Positions 44,925-55,345 of a stretch of 64,000 bases of DNA are shown here, one piece after another. The translations under genes were made by a program, and so were the position numbers. The first letter of the stretch is position 1. Each line of letters starts with the position of its first letter. The DNA lies in contig OZ231126.1 of NCBI GenBank assembly GCA_965153355.1, forward strand, positions 16,864,001 through 16,928,000. The letters are read 5' to 3'. The DNA is from Flaccisagitta enflata (taxonomy: Eukaryota; Chaetognatha; Sagittoidea; Aphragmophora). The notes under the pieces are model-generated. The model made no database searches. It was not told where the DNA came from and was given only the letters and a program-made list of their open reading frames with translations.

Positions 44925-45770
44925 AATTATCGGGAAAAAAGTCGAAGTCAGTCTTCGACTTTTTGACATATTCGAGAGAAACAGGGTTTTCATTTTCTTA
45001 TGGGGAAGTTGTGAATCTCATCCGGCTGATTGAGGCCTCCGATGAAATTGATAGGGTAAGTAAATTTGATAATTCTCTTTCATTTGGCGCCAAGCAGAAT
45101 GCTCCACAACAAATATTTTTTGCGCTATGATTTTTTAAAGATTTATTTACGAAAAATTTGATTGGATTTTTTTTCGATTTTTTTTTTATTTTGTGTAAAG
45201 AAGTATATCTATGTTTACTTGAGCATGAAAATACAAAAAAAAAATGTTCATGAGCACAGCTGCTCATCTGTGAGGGCGTTTTGATAATTTTAGCTCATTT
45301 ACCTCACTTACCTCAGTCTATTCTTTCTGATTTTAAATACAATAAATGAATATTTTCATACCTGTTTAAGCAAGCAAATAAAAAAAACATGTCAGTGAGC
45401 AGAGCTGCTGATCTGTGAAGGTGTTTTTAAGTATTCTAGCTCATTTAGCTCATTTAGCTTTCTCTTTTTGTCTGATTAAGAATAGGATAAATAAATCAAT
45501 GTTTTTATTTAAGCATGCAAATACAAAACTCATGCCAGTGAGAAAAGCTGGTTATCTGGTTGAATTATTTTGAATATTTTAGCTCATCTAGCTCATTTGG
45601 CTCAGTTATATTTTTCTCTGATTTTAAATGCAATCAATACATACAATTGCTTTAGATGTGATCTAACAAATAAAAAGAATTTCAGTGACTGAAGACAAAA
45701 GCATGGTGAAAAGTGACCAATGCTTACGACTTTTTTCCTCACGGCGACAGCCGCCATTACTGGTAAAACA
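44925..45770 (+). repeat. Dispersed repeat R3, copy 2
   Basis: GGAAAAAAGTCGAAGTCAGT to CGACTTTTTTCCTCACGGCG and ACAGCCGCCATTACTGG. Contains three diverged subunits of about 150 bp with AGCTCATTTAGCTCATTT. It is uninterrupted where copy 1 carries a hairpin element. Confidence 0.85.
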
Positions 45771-45780
45771 TTAACATAGA

Positions 45781-46265
45781 AAAGATTCTATCGAGAAAAG
45801 AGTCAAGGTCAGTCTTCAACCTTTTTGCTGGTTACAGTTACTTTTGAAGACAGGGTACAGTACCTCGCTCTACCAATAATGTTTATCACTAGTTAACGTT
45901 AGAAAAAGTCATTGTAAAACGGATGACGATGTTCACACCAATGAAAATTGAAAGAAAGAAAGAAAGAAAAAAAAAGAAAAAAGATAAAAAGGAAAAAAAA
46001 AGAATAAAGAAAGAAACAAAGAAACAAAGGATGGAAGAAACAAAGAAACAAAGAAGGAAGAAAAGCGGGAGAAAATTTACCATATATGCATGAGAGCATT
46101 CGTAGGTCATCTGTCTCATCGGAGTCGCTGCCCAGAATAGACGCTAGGGTAAACGAGCTAGAACTCATAACTCGGGGAACAAAAACAACCGGGCAATTAC
46201 GCGTCCTGACTGTGTCTCTGCGTGTATAGACCTTGAGGGTAGACTTGTAAAATATATCAAGAGAT
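45781..46265. other. Spacer with purine-rich tract
   Basis: A/G-rich at 45945-46065. A decayed carrier end (GTAGGTCATCTGTCTCATCG with GCTGCCC) near 46100. No gene recognised. Confidence 0.5.
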
Positions 46266-46366
46266 AGATGGAGAGGCAGACGAGTGCGTAACGGACTGAA
46301 GGACGGATGGATGGACGGACAGACAGTCTCTCTCATAGAGCTGCGTTACAGAAAGACGCATCTAAA
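46190..46366 (-). mobile_element. Hairpin-family element, GATGCG-like (decayed)
   Basis: TTACGCGTCCTGACTGTGTC resembles the right end at 52985; GGACGGATGGATGGACGGAC, CATAGAGCTGCGTTACAG and GACGCATCTAAAAA form the left end with a degraded hairpin. Confidence 0.6.
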
Positions 46367-46390
46367 AATCAATTCCCACATTTTCAAGAG

Positions 46391-47442
46391 TCAAGTCATC
46401 GGTACAAAAGGTTCGGAGAAGGATTTTGATATGGTTTTGAAAAGATTTTGGCCGCCGAAATTAAAGTCATCAAACCGCCACTTGCAATATTCCCCTTTCT
46501 CGCCGCCGCCATCGTCGATGCCACTCTCCGGTTTTCGGCCTCTTCGGTCTTGTTTGGCGGCGTCAGCGGAATTGTCAGGGATGAAAATGATGGTGTCAGT
46601 GGTGGTGATAGAGGGAGAAAATGGCGTGGCTGCCTCGACGGGGGCGGCGAAAGGGGCGGACGTGGTGGTAGTGGTGGTGGCGTGAGCAACATCGATGACG
46701 GCAGAGTCAGAGTCGTTTGCGCCGTCGCTTATTTTCCCATCACCGTCTACATGCCCGTCAAACACGCCAAACCACCGAAAATTTGGATGAGATCGACTTC
46801 TCCTTTTCCTCCTCCTCTCCTTCATCATCTCACCTCGGCCGCCGGCGAACTCGGGCGAATTGTGACGGAGCTTCGCCGGCAGGAAGGAGGTGGTTGTTGT
46901 CCGCCGCATATCGTTATCGTCAATCAGGTCAATATCGTCGACATGGTCGTTATAATCGACGGCGGTGGTGGCAAATCGAACCATCGGCAAATTGGAAGAC
47001 GTCGACGGGGAAAGAGCCAAGTCTTCCACGTGGAAACTCTTCTCCAAAAACGCCGGTGACGATCGTCTTTGTCGCGTTCGCAGCAACAGACTCGAACGAT
47101 CGTAGTTGACGCGATCGTTATTTGGATCTGGTCGATTATCAGTGATCATTCCAGCGGCGCGTCGTTGAAGCTGTGATTGTTGTCGTCGCCGATGTTGTTG
47201 CGATTGTCGCCGCTGCCAATGATATTGGTCGTCGCGCGACCACGGGGCCGGGGCGCCGTATGATAAGGCGGCGCCTGTGTTGGCGTTGGCCGCGGGGGTG
47301 TCGACGATAAAGTTGGTGGTGTGATTCAACGGCGGTGACGTTGGGGGATCTGGCGTGAAAGCCAAAGATTCGGAAGAGCCGCTGTCGTCGGCGTTGGTCG
47401 AGTTTGTCGTCAGACTTCGATGAGTCATCGGTGAAACGGGAA
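46391..47442 (-). CDS. Exon of an uncharacterised protein with one PP2C-like motif
   Basis: A GC-rich open segment of about 350 codons with an acceptor-like TTCTTTTGTTTCCAG ending at 47443. An in-frame ATG at 47426-47428 could instead be the start. Most of the protein is low complexity: Ser/Thr/Pro/Asn at residues 1-60, Gln/Arg-rich (QRRQSQQHRRRQQSQLQRR) near 75-95, an acidic DYNDHVDDIDLIDDNDM near 170, basic KERRRKRRSRSH near 215. FRWFGVFDGH at about 225 is the hallmark metal-binding motif of PP2C (PPM) Ser/Thr phosphatases, but the usual following glycine is missing (FDGHVDGD) and no second PP2C motif is present. The true donor may lie just after this motif, with the rest intronic. Function therefore stays tentative. 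Confidence 0.5.
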
Positions 47443-47513
47443 CTGGAAACAAAAGAAGTGGGGGGGGGGGGGTGGTGGAGTCAGGGGCGTATTTACATTT
47501 AACTACATTTAAC

Positions 47514-47938
47514 TACACTCTTTTCATTTTATAAGAACATGTTGGTTTTTTTTTTTCCTGAGGCTCAATGTTCTTATTTCTAGGGCGATTTGAGGCTCAA
47601 ATTGTTCTTGGGATATTCTCATTTTTCTTATTGCCAGCTTAAATTGGATTGTTCTTTTTTGGTTATTTAACAATGATCGCCTATTGAAAGGTTGAGAAAA
47701 CTATTGTGTTAATCATAAATAAATCAAATTTAAGTGTAAAACTAATTGATGTCAACCTTTACAATAATATGGTCATTATTCTTTTAGTTTGCAGCAGTTC
47801 CTTTATTAGCCTTGAGCAAAAAAAGGAAGAATGTTTTTGTGATCCCTCATGTTGTGAGAATGACGATGTTCTAATTTTTTTCCACAATTGAGCCTCAATG
47901 TTCTTATAAACAAGGTTCTAAGTAAAAAAAAGACTGTA
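47514..47938. mobile_element. TACACT-type TIR element, copy 3
   Basis: TACACTCTTTTCATTTTATA and AAGAAC face GTTCTAAGTAAAAAAAAGAC and TGTA. Related to the nested pair at 11312-12434. No transposase. Confidence 0.7.
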
Positions 47939-47939
47939 A

Positions 47940-48240
47940 TTGACTTGAGTGACTTAATGTAGCTTAATACAACTTAATATGACTTACAATGACTTAGAAT
48001 GACTTGGAGTGATTTATTTGGCTTAGAATGACTTAGAAAGACTTAGAATGACTTAGAATGACTAAAAGTAACTTTAAGTATTATAAAAGTTAAGTTGGAC
48101 GGATGGACGGACGGACAGGCAGATGGTCTGACGGACGGACAAACGGACGGACGAACAGACGGAAGGACGGATGGACGGACGGATGGACGGACGGACGGAC
48201 GGACAAAGCGGGGTGTAGAGTCGCGTAGCACGCAACTAAA
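47940..48240 (-). mobile_element. Hairpin-family element with GACTTAGAAT array
   Basis: Units of GACTTAGAAT (47940-48075), then GGACGGACGGACAGGC-type runs and the terminal hairpin GTCGCGTAGCACGCAAC followed by TAAAAA. The right end is not clear. Confidence 0.75.
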
Positions 48241-48307
48241 AACAAATTGACATAAAAAGAAAAGAGTGTACCCACACACAAACACGCACATAGACACCTG
48301 GGACTCA

Positions 48308-48517
48308 ATTTTTAGTTGCGGACACGCAACTCTATAAGAGGCTTTGTCCGTCCATCGTTTTGTCGATCCGTCCATCGGTCATAGTGATCAAGTTGAAAAT
48401 GAGCATTTTCGATACTATATGTGTTTTAGTGTTGGAGGTGGGTTGGGGTGTAGATGGGGCTTGGATGCCCCTGCCCACCCGTCCGCAATGATATTGTGAC
48501 CCCGCGTCACTTGTTTT
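48308..48517 (+). mobile_element. Hairpin-family element, GTTGCG class with GTGACGC right end
   Basis: GTTGCGGACACGCAAC (48315-48330), CTCTATAAGAGGCTTTGTCC; right GTCCGCAA (48481-48488), ATATTGTGACCCCGCGTCAC and TTGTT. The right end has its own small hairpin GTGAC/GTCAC. Confidence 0.88.
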
Positions 48518-48536
48518 ACCTCAGTCTCTCTGACTC

Positions 48537-48595
48537 TCTCTCTACTTTCTCTCAGTATTTCTGTCTTTCAGTCTTTCAGTCTTTCAGTCTTTCAG

Positions 48596-48643
<48 letters not shown>

Positions 48644-48748
48644 TTTTTCTTTTTTTCTTTTTTTCTTTTTTTCATTCTTCCTTTCTCTTCCTCTTTCTTT
48701 TTCACCCTTTCTCCCTTTCTCTCTTTCTCTCTTTCACTCTTTCACTCT

Positions 48749-48841
<93 letters not shown>
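48537..48841. repeat. (TTTC)n and (CT)n microsatellites
   Basis: CAGTCTTT and TTTC units (48565-48670), then CTTTCTCT and a pure CT run (48751-48841). Confidence 0.95.
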
Positions 48842-48843
<2 letters not shown>

Positions 48844-49205
48844 GAGAGTCACTCTTTTGAAAAAGGTCATCTTCTTTCCCTCGCGGCTCAGTGAGACTTA
48901 TAAAATGGCATCTTAACTGTTTCATGGGGTGATAAAATGGTTAGAACTCTTTCTTTTCACCTGATAAAGAATAGTTGAGCCTTACAGAGACGCAAAGTGT
49001 TTTCGCGTCCTCCATTCCGTTGTCCTCTGATCTCTTCACCTCCACAGCAGACTCGCGTTCGCCTGCAAAAACAAAAAAATGCCCACATGTGCTGATTTGG
49101 TTTGGCTCTATTTTCTTTCCGCATGGTTGTGTTACAGTCCACACCCACGGTGCCACGCGTTCGGGATACTGCGGCCGGTTTTTCTTTCGTTTCTTTTTCC
49201 CTTTT
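48842..49205. other. Unassigned spacer
   Basis: No gene recognised. Confidence 0.5.
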
Positions 49206-49440
49206 TAGGTGCGCCATAGCACCTTTATGAGAGGGTCTGTCTGTCGGTCGGTCGGTCGGTCGGTCGGTTGGTCTGTAACGCTCGAGTTGAAAATCTCGAA
49301 AAGAAGCAAAAATCACTGGAAATGATTCAGAAATAAGCTAGGATGATTTTTAAATGCGCCATAGCATCTCTATAAGAAGCTCTGTCCGTCCGTCCGTCCA
49401 TCGGTCGGTCACGCTCGAATGAAAAATCGCTAAAAATCTG
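49204..49440 (+). mobile_element. Two hairpin-family left ends (GGTGCG and AATGCG)
   Basis: GGTGCGCCATAGCACC with CTTTATGAGAGGGTCTGTC (49208), then AATGCGCCATAGCATC with TCTATAAGAAGCTCTGTCC (49356). The two stems differ by compensatory changes. Right ends are not evident. Confidence 0.7.
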
Positions 49441-49448
49441 AACAGTAT

Positions 49449-50763
49449 CTGGGTCCGCGACGGAAGGGGGTTAAAGATCACCAATTCCGTAAGATCACTA
49501 TGACCAAAAGATCGCTAACCCTGTAAGTTTGCCAAAACTATAAGTCTTTACATTTAGAGCCGCCATACAAAGTTTCAAATCCGTTGAAAAATGACAAAGT
49601 TATGCACGTTTTTCACTCCTAAGCTAGTAGGGTTGTTGGGTGGTAGGCTAGTTTAGATAAATAGTGTGCGTATGTTGAGTTCTTCCATTTAGAGACTCCA
49701 TACCAAGTTTCAACCAATTTGGTTGAAAAATGTCCAATTTATGTAAGTTTTTACTTTTAGGCCGGTAAGCTGGTTGGGTGGTAGGTTGGTTTGGCCGGTT
49801 AGCATGCTCAAACATAAATAAATCACATACATGTGTTGAGTTCTTCCATTTAGAGATTCCATACCAAATTTCAACCAAATTGGTTGAAAAACGCCAAAGA
49901 TATGCACATTTATCACTTTTTCGTTGGTAGGCTGGTTGGGTGGTAGGCTGGTTTGACAGGATAAATAGTGGGCATATGTTGAGTTCTTCCATTTAGAGAC
50001 CCCATACCAAGTTTCAACCAAATTAGTTGAAAAATAACAAAGTTAAGCAAGTTTTTCACTTTTAGGCCGGTTGGCTGGTTGGGTGGTAGGTCGGTTTGGC
50101 CGGTTAGCATGCTCAAATGCATATAAATCACATACACATGTTGAGTATTCCATTTAGTGACTCCATACCAAATTTCAACCAAATCGGTTGAAAAATGCCA
50201 AAGTTATGCATGTTTTTCACTTTTAGGCCAGTAGGCTGGTTGGGTGGTAGGCTGGTTTGACAGGATAAATAGTGCGCATATGTTGAGTTCTTCCATTTAG
50301 AGACCCCATACCAAGTTTCAACCAAATTAGTAGAAAAATGCCAAAGTTATGCAAGTTTTTCACTTTTAGGCCGGTTGGCTGGTTGGGTGGTAGGTCGGTT
50401 TGGCCGGTTAGCATGCTCAAATGCATATAATCATATACATATGTTGAGTCCTTCCATTTAGAGACTCCATACCAAATTTCAGCCAAATTGGTTGAAAAAT
50501 GCTAAAGTTATGCACATTTTTCTCTTTCAGGCCGGTAGGCTGGTTGGGCCGGTTGGGTTGGTCGGATCACAAAAATCGGATAGGATGTAAAGCGCCTTAA
50601 CCTAGTACAACTTCCCACCAAATATGAACCAAATCGGTCAAAGCATAAAAAAGTTATCCATTTTTTAAAATCCGTGACGACAATGACGACAACAACGACA
50701 ACGACGACGACACCCACCCGCCTTGAATTATAGTCCGCGTCGGAATGATATTCCGTCGCGGAC
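49449..50763. mobile_element. TIR-bounded satellite of ~150-bp units
   Basis: GTCCGCGACGGAA at the left and TTCCGTCGCGGAC at the right are inverted. Between them seven units of about 145-155 bp repeat, each with GGCTGGTTGGGTGGTAGG, TTGAGTTCTTCCATTTAGAG and CAACCAAATTGGTTGAAAAA. Two unit types alternate: one with GACAGGATAAATAGTG and one with CGGTTAGCATGCTCAAA. A GAC-rich stretch (50683-50712) precedes the right end. Confidence 0.85.
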
Positions 50764-50847
50764 AAAAATGTTTGAAATCAATAGAAAACTCATTTCGTTC
50801 ATCATAAATGATACTCGTCATTTCATTCACTAATGTATAATCAGCTA

Positions 50848-51290
50848 CGGTTAGGTCTTATAGAGCTGGGGATAGGTTGGATAGGTCTGGTGATAGGTCG
50901 GATAGGTCTTAGGATAGGTCTGATAGAGCTGGGGATAGGTCTGATAGAGCTGGTGATAGGTCTGATAGAGCTCGGGATAGGTCTGATAGAACTTGGGAAA
51001 GGTCTGATAGAGCTTGGGAAAGGTCTGATAGAGCTCGGGAGAGGCCTGATAGAACTCGGAATAGGTCTTATAGAGCTAGGAATGGTCTGATAGAGCTAGG
51101 GATAGGTCTGATGGAGCTAGGGATAGCCATTGATTAATAACGCCCGGCGGGATAGGTCTGATAGAGCTAGGAATGGTCTGATAGAGCTAGGGATAGGTCT
51201 GATGGAGCTAGGGATAGGTCTGATGGAGCTAGGGATAGCTATGAATTCATAACGCTCGGCGCACCGTCTTGGCCCGTGTATCCGGCCTTG
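50848..51290. repeat. 21-bp array with a hairpin-family right end
   Basis: GATAGGTCTGATAGAGCTGG units (50860-51125, 51150-51230). The phrase ATAACGC(C/T)CGGCG occurs after each block. It ends GTGTATCCGGCCTTGTT, a hairpin-family terminus, so it may be the interior of another expanded copy whose left end is lost. Confidence 0.75.
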
Positions 51291-51558
51291 TTAGATGCGT
51301 CCTTGCATCTCTATAATAGGCTATGTCCGTCGGTTGGTTGGTTGGTTGGTCGGTCGGTAACGCATTCATTAAAAACATCAAAATCAATCATTTTTTCAAC
51401 AGAAAAGCGGTTCTACCCCACTAAAAGAAGCATACATCAAGTAATTCATGCATTCAATCATTCATTCATTCACAAATGACATTCATTCATAAAAAAACTT
51501 TCATTCATAAAAAACGTTCATTCAAAGAGGACGCATCGTTGGCCTACTTGGCCTTGTT
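51291..51558 (+). mobile_element. Hairpin-family element, GATGCG class
   Basis: GATGCGTCCTTGCATC (51294-51309), CTCTATAATAGGCTATGTCC; interior with ATTCATTC runs; right GAGGACGCATC (51527-51537), GTTGGCCTACTTGGCC and TTGTT. Uninterrupted equivalent of 37503-38165. Confidence 0.92.
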
Positions 51559-51607
51559 CTTTAAATCGAAGGCATTCTCGCCATAAAGATATAGAGATCG
51601 CTACATA

Positions 51608-51830
51608 AACAAGTGACGCTGGGTCACAATATCGTTGCGGACGGATGGCCAGGAGCATCCAACCCTGATCCACATTCCAAACCCCACTTCATACACAAAC
51701 ATACAAAAAAAGAATCCTAAAGGCTCATTTTTCCACTTTTCGACTCAGTCACTTCGGACCAATGAACAGACAGACAGACGGACGGACGGACGGACAAAGC
51801 CTCTTAGAGAGTTGCATGTCCGCAACTAAC
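51608..51830 (-). mobile_element. Hairpin-family element, GTTGCG class with GTGACGC end
   Basis: AACAAGTGACGCTGGGTCAC, GTTGCGGAC (51634-51642) at one end; GACGGACGGACGGACAAAGC and GTTGCATGTCCGCAAC (51811-51826) at the other. Confidence 0.9.
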
Positions 51831-52033
51831 AAGGCCGGATACACGGCTACCCAAGTCGCGTGCGGGTGGGCAGGGGCAGCGACGAAATAGACCAGCAAGG
51901 CAGTTTGGCAGGAGCCATAACCCAAAAACCGCCCGTTTAAACGCCAAAAAAGCAGAGTGTTACCAACCGACCGCCAGACCGACCGACCGACGGTCCGAGC
52001 TGATTGTAGAGTCGCGTGGACGCGACTAAAAAG
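51828..52033 (-). mobile_element. Hairpin-family element, GTCGCG class
   Basis: AACAAGGCCGGATACACGGC, GTCGCGTGC (51854-51862), GGGTGGGCAGGGGC; then GACCGACCGACGG and GTCGCGTGGACGCGAC (52012-52027), TAAAAA. Confidence 0.9.
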
Positions 52034-52054
52034 CGATCATGATGAACTAAAACA

Positions 52055-52234
52055 TTTTAGTCGCGGGCAAGCGACTCTATAACCCATTATGTCCGTCGGT
52101 CGGTCTGTGTGTAATACTTTCCATTTTCAAGGTCAACAGGCGTTTTTCGCATCACTGCTCCTGCCCAAGTGCTTCGTTAGCTTTTTTTGACTGCCCCTGC
52201 CCACCCGCACGCGACCGTGTATCCGGCCTTGTTC
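52055..52234 (+). mobile_element. Hairpin-family element, GTCGCG class
   Basis: GTCGCGGGCAAGCGAC (52061-52076), CTCTATAACCC; right GCACGCGAC (52207-52215), CGTGTATCCGGCCTTGTT. Arms match with one difference. Confidence 0.88.
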
Positions 52235-52255
52235 TTTCAAAACAAAAAAGAAAAG

Positions 52256-52482
52256 AAACAAGGCCAACACCCATAAGTCGCGTGCGAGACTTACAGATTG
52301 ACTTAAAATGACTTAGAATGACTTAGAATGACTCAGCATACTCTTAAATGACTTTAAATGACTTAAAGGAATAAAATTGATAAAAAAAGTAAAAGTGTGA
52401 CCGACCGACAGACCGACCAACCGACCAAGCGACGGACGGACGGACAAAGCCGGGTGTAGAGTCGCGTGCACGCGACTAAAAA
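52256..52482 (-). mobile_element. Hairpin-family element with GACTTAGAAT units
   Basis: ACAAGGCCAACACCCATAAG, GTCGCGTGC (52277-52285), GACTTAGAATGACTTAGAAT units, GACCGACCAACCGACC and GTCGCGTGCACGCGAC (52461-52476). Confidence 0.92.
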
Positions 52483-52719
52483 ACAAACACTTGAGTTGAG
52501 AGAGAGAGAGAGTAAGTGGAAACGATAATGGCTTTAATCTCAATATTTGAACTCGTTTTGAGTGTTAAACTTTAAGATCGCATCTTCTCTGGTTTTTTTT
52601 TGCACTCAAGATTCAGTAGTAAGTAGATCTCGTCTAGACTTGAGGCAATGAAAAAAGATAGGGAAGTAAACGAAAAGAAAAAAAAATCTTTAAACCCCTA
52701 ATGACCGGTATTAGCCGAT

Positions 52720-54030
52720 GCAGTATTGCAAGGGCTTTCATTTGATAACCTTGGCGACAAAAAAATGGCGGATTTTTAAAACAGATTCTATCTACATCAA
52801 TTCAAGAAAAACTTATTAAAATCGGTGATGGTTAGAAAGCTCTTTGAAAGATCTTTTATTTGAGTCGTGTCCGAAAATTTTAACTCAAACGGTTTAGAAG
52901 CTAGAGCAATTTGAACATGACTACTCTTTTTCAGGACTGCCCGTGACTCCATAGAAGGGAATTTGAAAACAAGCCCGAACTGGCAACGATGCGTCCAGAC
53001 TGTGTCTCTGCGTATATTGATCATGTGACACATATGGATTGACAGATGGACAAACAGACAGATGGAACGACAAGAGTAGTAATGGAGGCTCTCAAATTAT
53101 GTTTGTCTCGCAGTAGATTCAGTGTAGGATCTCGTCGTGGCCGAAAACGGCCAAAAAACGCGGTTTTTGCACAGGCGTAACGGACCGACGGACGGACCGA
53201 CAGACGGACCGACGGACGGACGGACGGACCGACGGACGGACGGACGGACGGACGGACGGACAAACCCTCTTATAGAGATGCGAGGACGCATCTAAATTGT
53301 TAAAATCTTAAAAAAAAGTTTTGGTCCGATTTCTACAAAATTTTAGGTGGTAGGTCAGGTGTAAGTCTTCTGATATTACTTTAATTTTCATGCTAATCGG
53401 ATGATTTTTACTAGGGTTTTCATAATTTTATATTCTAGATCTCAATAAAATATACTAAAACTAAAGTGGTTTGCTGTTATTGCATTTACTTCACTGCTGA
53501 ATTGATAAAACCTCTCCTGTGCTGTTCCAACTTGAACATTTTTCTCAGAGCTTCAAAACCATCATGAATTTGATATGATTTTTGTCAAAACTTGATAATA
53601 AAGATCCTTCAAAAAAACCATATTGTCATCTCATTGACGCTCAGATTTCTAGAAGATTTCAAGCTCTTTCTCATAATGAAAATGATAGAAAAAATTGTCC
53701 GATTTTTAAAATTTTTGAGGAGCTGTCAGAGGAAGGTATTCAGCGCTTCCAGTTCAATTTTCATCAAAATCAGAGAATTTTTACTATGGTTTTAAGATGA
53801 TTGTTTTTTATCACTCATTCTTGACATGACATTAGAGCAAAAATGGAGTAGTCATGTTCAAACTGCTGTAGCTTCTAAACCGTTTGAGTTAAAAATTCCA
53901 GACACGACTCAAATGAAAGATCTTTCTAAGAGCTTTTTAACCATCACCAATTTTAATACGTTTTTATTAGATTAAGGTAGATAGAATCTGTTTTGAAAAA
54001 TCCGCCATTTTCTTTGTCGCTAAGGTTACC
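52720..54030. mobile_element. Foldback with a nested hairpin-family element
   Basis: Arms at about 52745-52945 and 53838-54018: AAATGGCGGATTTTTAAAAC, CGGTGATGGTTAGAAAGCTC and ACTCAAACGGTTTAGAAGCT are paired with their inverses. Carries a GATGCG-class element at 52988-53293. The interior is AT-rich and non-coding. Confidence 0.82.
52985..53297 (-). mobile_element. Hairpin-family element, GATGCG class (nested)
   Basis: GATGCGTCC (52988-52996), CAGACTGTGTCTCTGCG; long GACGGACGGACCGACGG run; terminal hairpin GATGCGAGGACGCATC (53278-53293) then TAAA. Confidence 0.85.
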
Positions 54031-54236
54031 TGGAGATATACATTTTATTGTATTTCATATAAAATAAGATATAAAATCATCGGAACATTCATTCATCTAT
54101 AAGGTTGTTGCATTTGTAAAGTCATATGATGTTTCTTTTTGCTTATGGCGTCTGAGGGCCTCGTTGAAAAAATGGAAATTAAAACAAATATTTAAATATG
54201 AAATCATTACAACGATTAAACAACGTTGCCTCTTTG

Positions 54237-55075
54237 CCTCTCCTTCTACCAGTAAAGGCGGCTGTCGCCGTGAGGAAAAAAGTCGTAAGCATTGGTCACT
54301 TTTCACCCAGCTTTTATCTTCAGTCCCTGCATTTATGTGTATTGATTGTATGTATTGATTGCACTGAAAATCAAAGAAAAATAGAGCTAAAACCAAATGA
54401 GCTAGATGAGCTAAAATACTCAAAATCACTCAACCAGATATCCAGCTTTGTTCACTAAAATGCTTTCTTGTATTTGCTTTCTTAACTAAAATTTCCATTC
54501 ATCTTATTTAAAATCAGGAAAAATAAGTTGAATGAGCTAAATGAGCTAAATGAGCTAGAATACTTAAAAACATCCTCACAGATGAGCAGCTCTGCTCACT
54601 GACATGCTTTCTTACATTTGCTTGCTTAAACATGTATCAAATAAATTTATTTATCTATTGCATTTAAAATCAGAAAAAAAAAAGACTGAGCTAAATGAGC
54701 TAAAATGCTCAAAAACACCCCCACAGATGAGCAACCATGCTCATAAATATGATTTCCTGTACTTGCATGCTCAGACAAACAAAAATACACTCTTTTATTG
54801 ATTCTGCCTAAAATAAAAAAAATAGAAAAAAATTCAATTTGAAATTTTTATAAATAAATCTTTAAAAATTCATAGCACAAAAAATATTCATAGTAGAGCA
54901 TTCTGCTTGGCGCCAAATGAAAGAGAATTATCAAATTTACTTACCCTATTAATTTCATCAGAGGCCTCAATCAGCCGGATGAGACCCTCAACTTTCCCAT
55001 AAGAAAATGAAAACCCTGTTTTTCCCGAATATGTCAAAAAGTCGAAGACTGACTTTTACTTTTTTCCCGATAATT
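54237..55075 (-). repeat. Dispersed repeat R3, copy 3
   Basis: Reverse orientation: CCAGTAAAGGCGGCTGTCGC and GAGGAAAAAAGTCGTAAGC at its start, AGTCGAAGACTGACTTTTAC at its end. Three subunits with AAATGAGCTAAATGAGCT. A short R3 terminus is also at 62263-62305. Confidence 0.85.
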
Positions 55076-55084
55076 CCTTCATTC

Positions 55085-55345
55085 TTTCATTCATGTTTCC
55101 ATATATTTATGCTTCCATTCATTCATTCATTTATTCATTCATTCATTCATTCATACATTCATTCATTCATTCAGTCAGTCATTCATTCATTCATTCATTC
55201 ATTCATTCAATCATTCATTCATTCATCCATACATTCATTCATTCATTCATTCATGAATCCATTCATTCATTCATGAATCCATTCAGTCATTTTTCATTTA
55301 TTCATTCATTCATTCATTCAATCATTCATTCAATCATACATTCAT
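55085..55345. repeat. (ATTC)n microsatellite
   Basis: Imperfect CATTCATT run at the end of R3 copy 3. Confidence 0.96.

Noticed and set aside
49539-50570. Frames such as MVETWYGVSKWKNSTYAHYL repeated across the satellite
   Set aside because: They are fragments of ~150-bp satellite units in the minus frame, with frequent stops and unit-to-unit frame shifts.
54097-54429. Possible coding segment on the minus strand in R3 copy 3
   Set aside because: The frame is not conserved in the R3 copies at 25632 and 44925.
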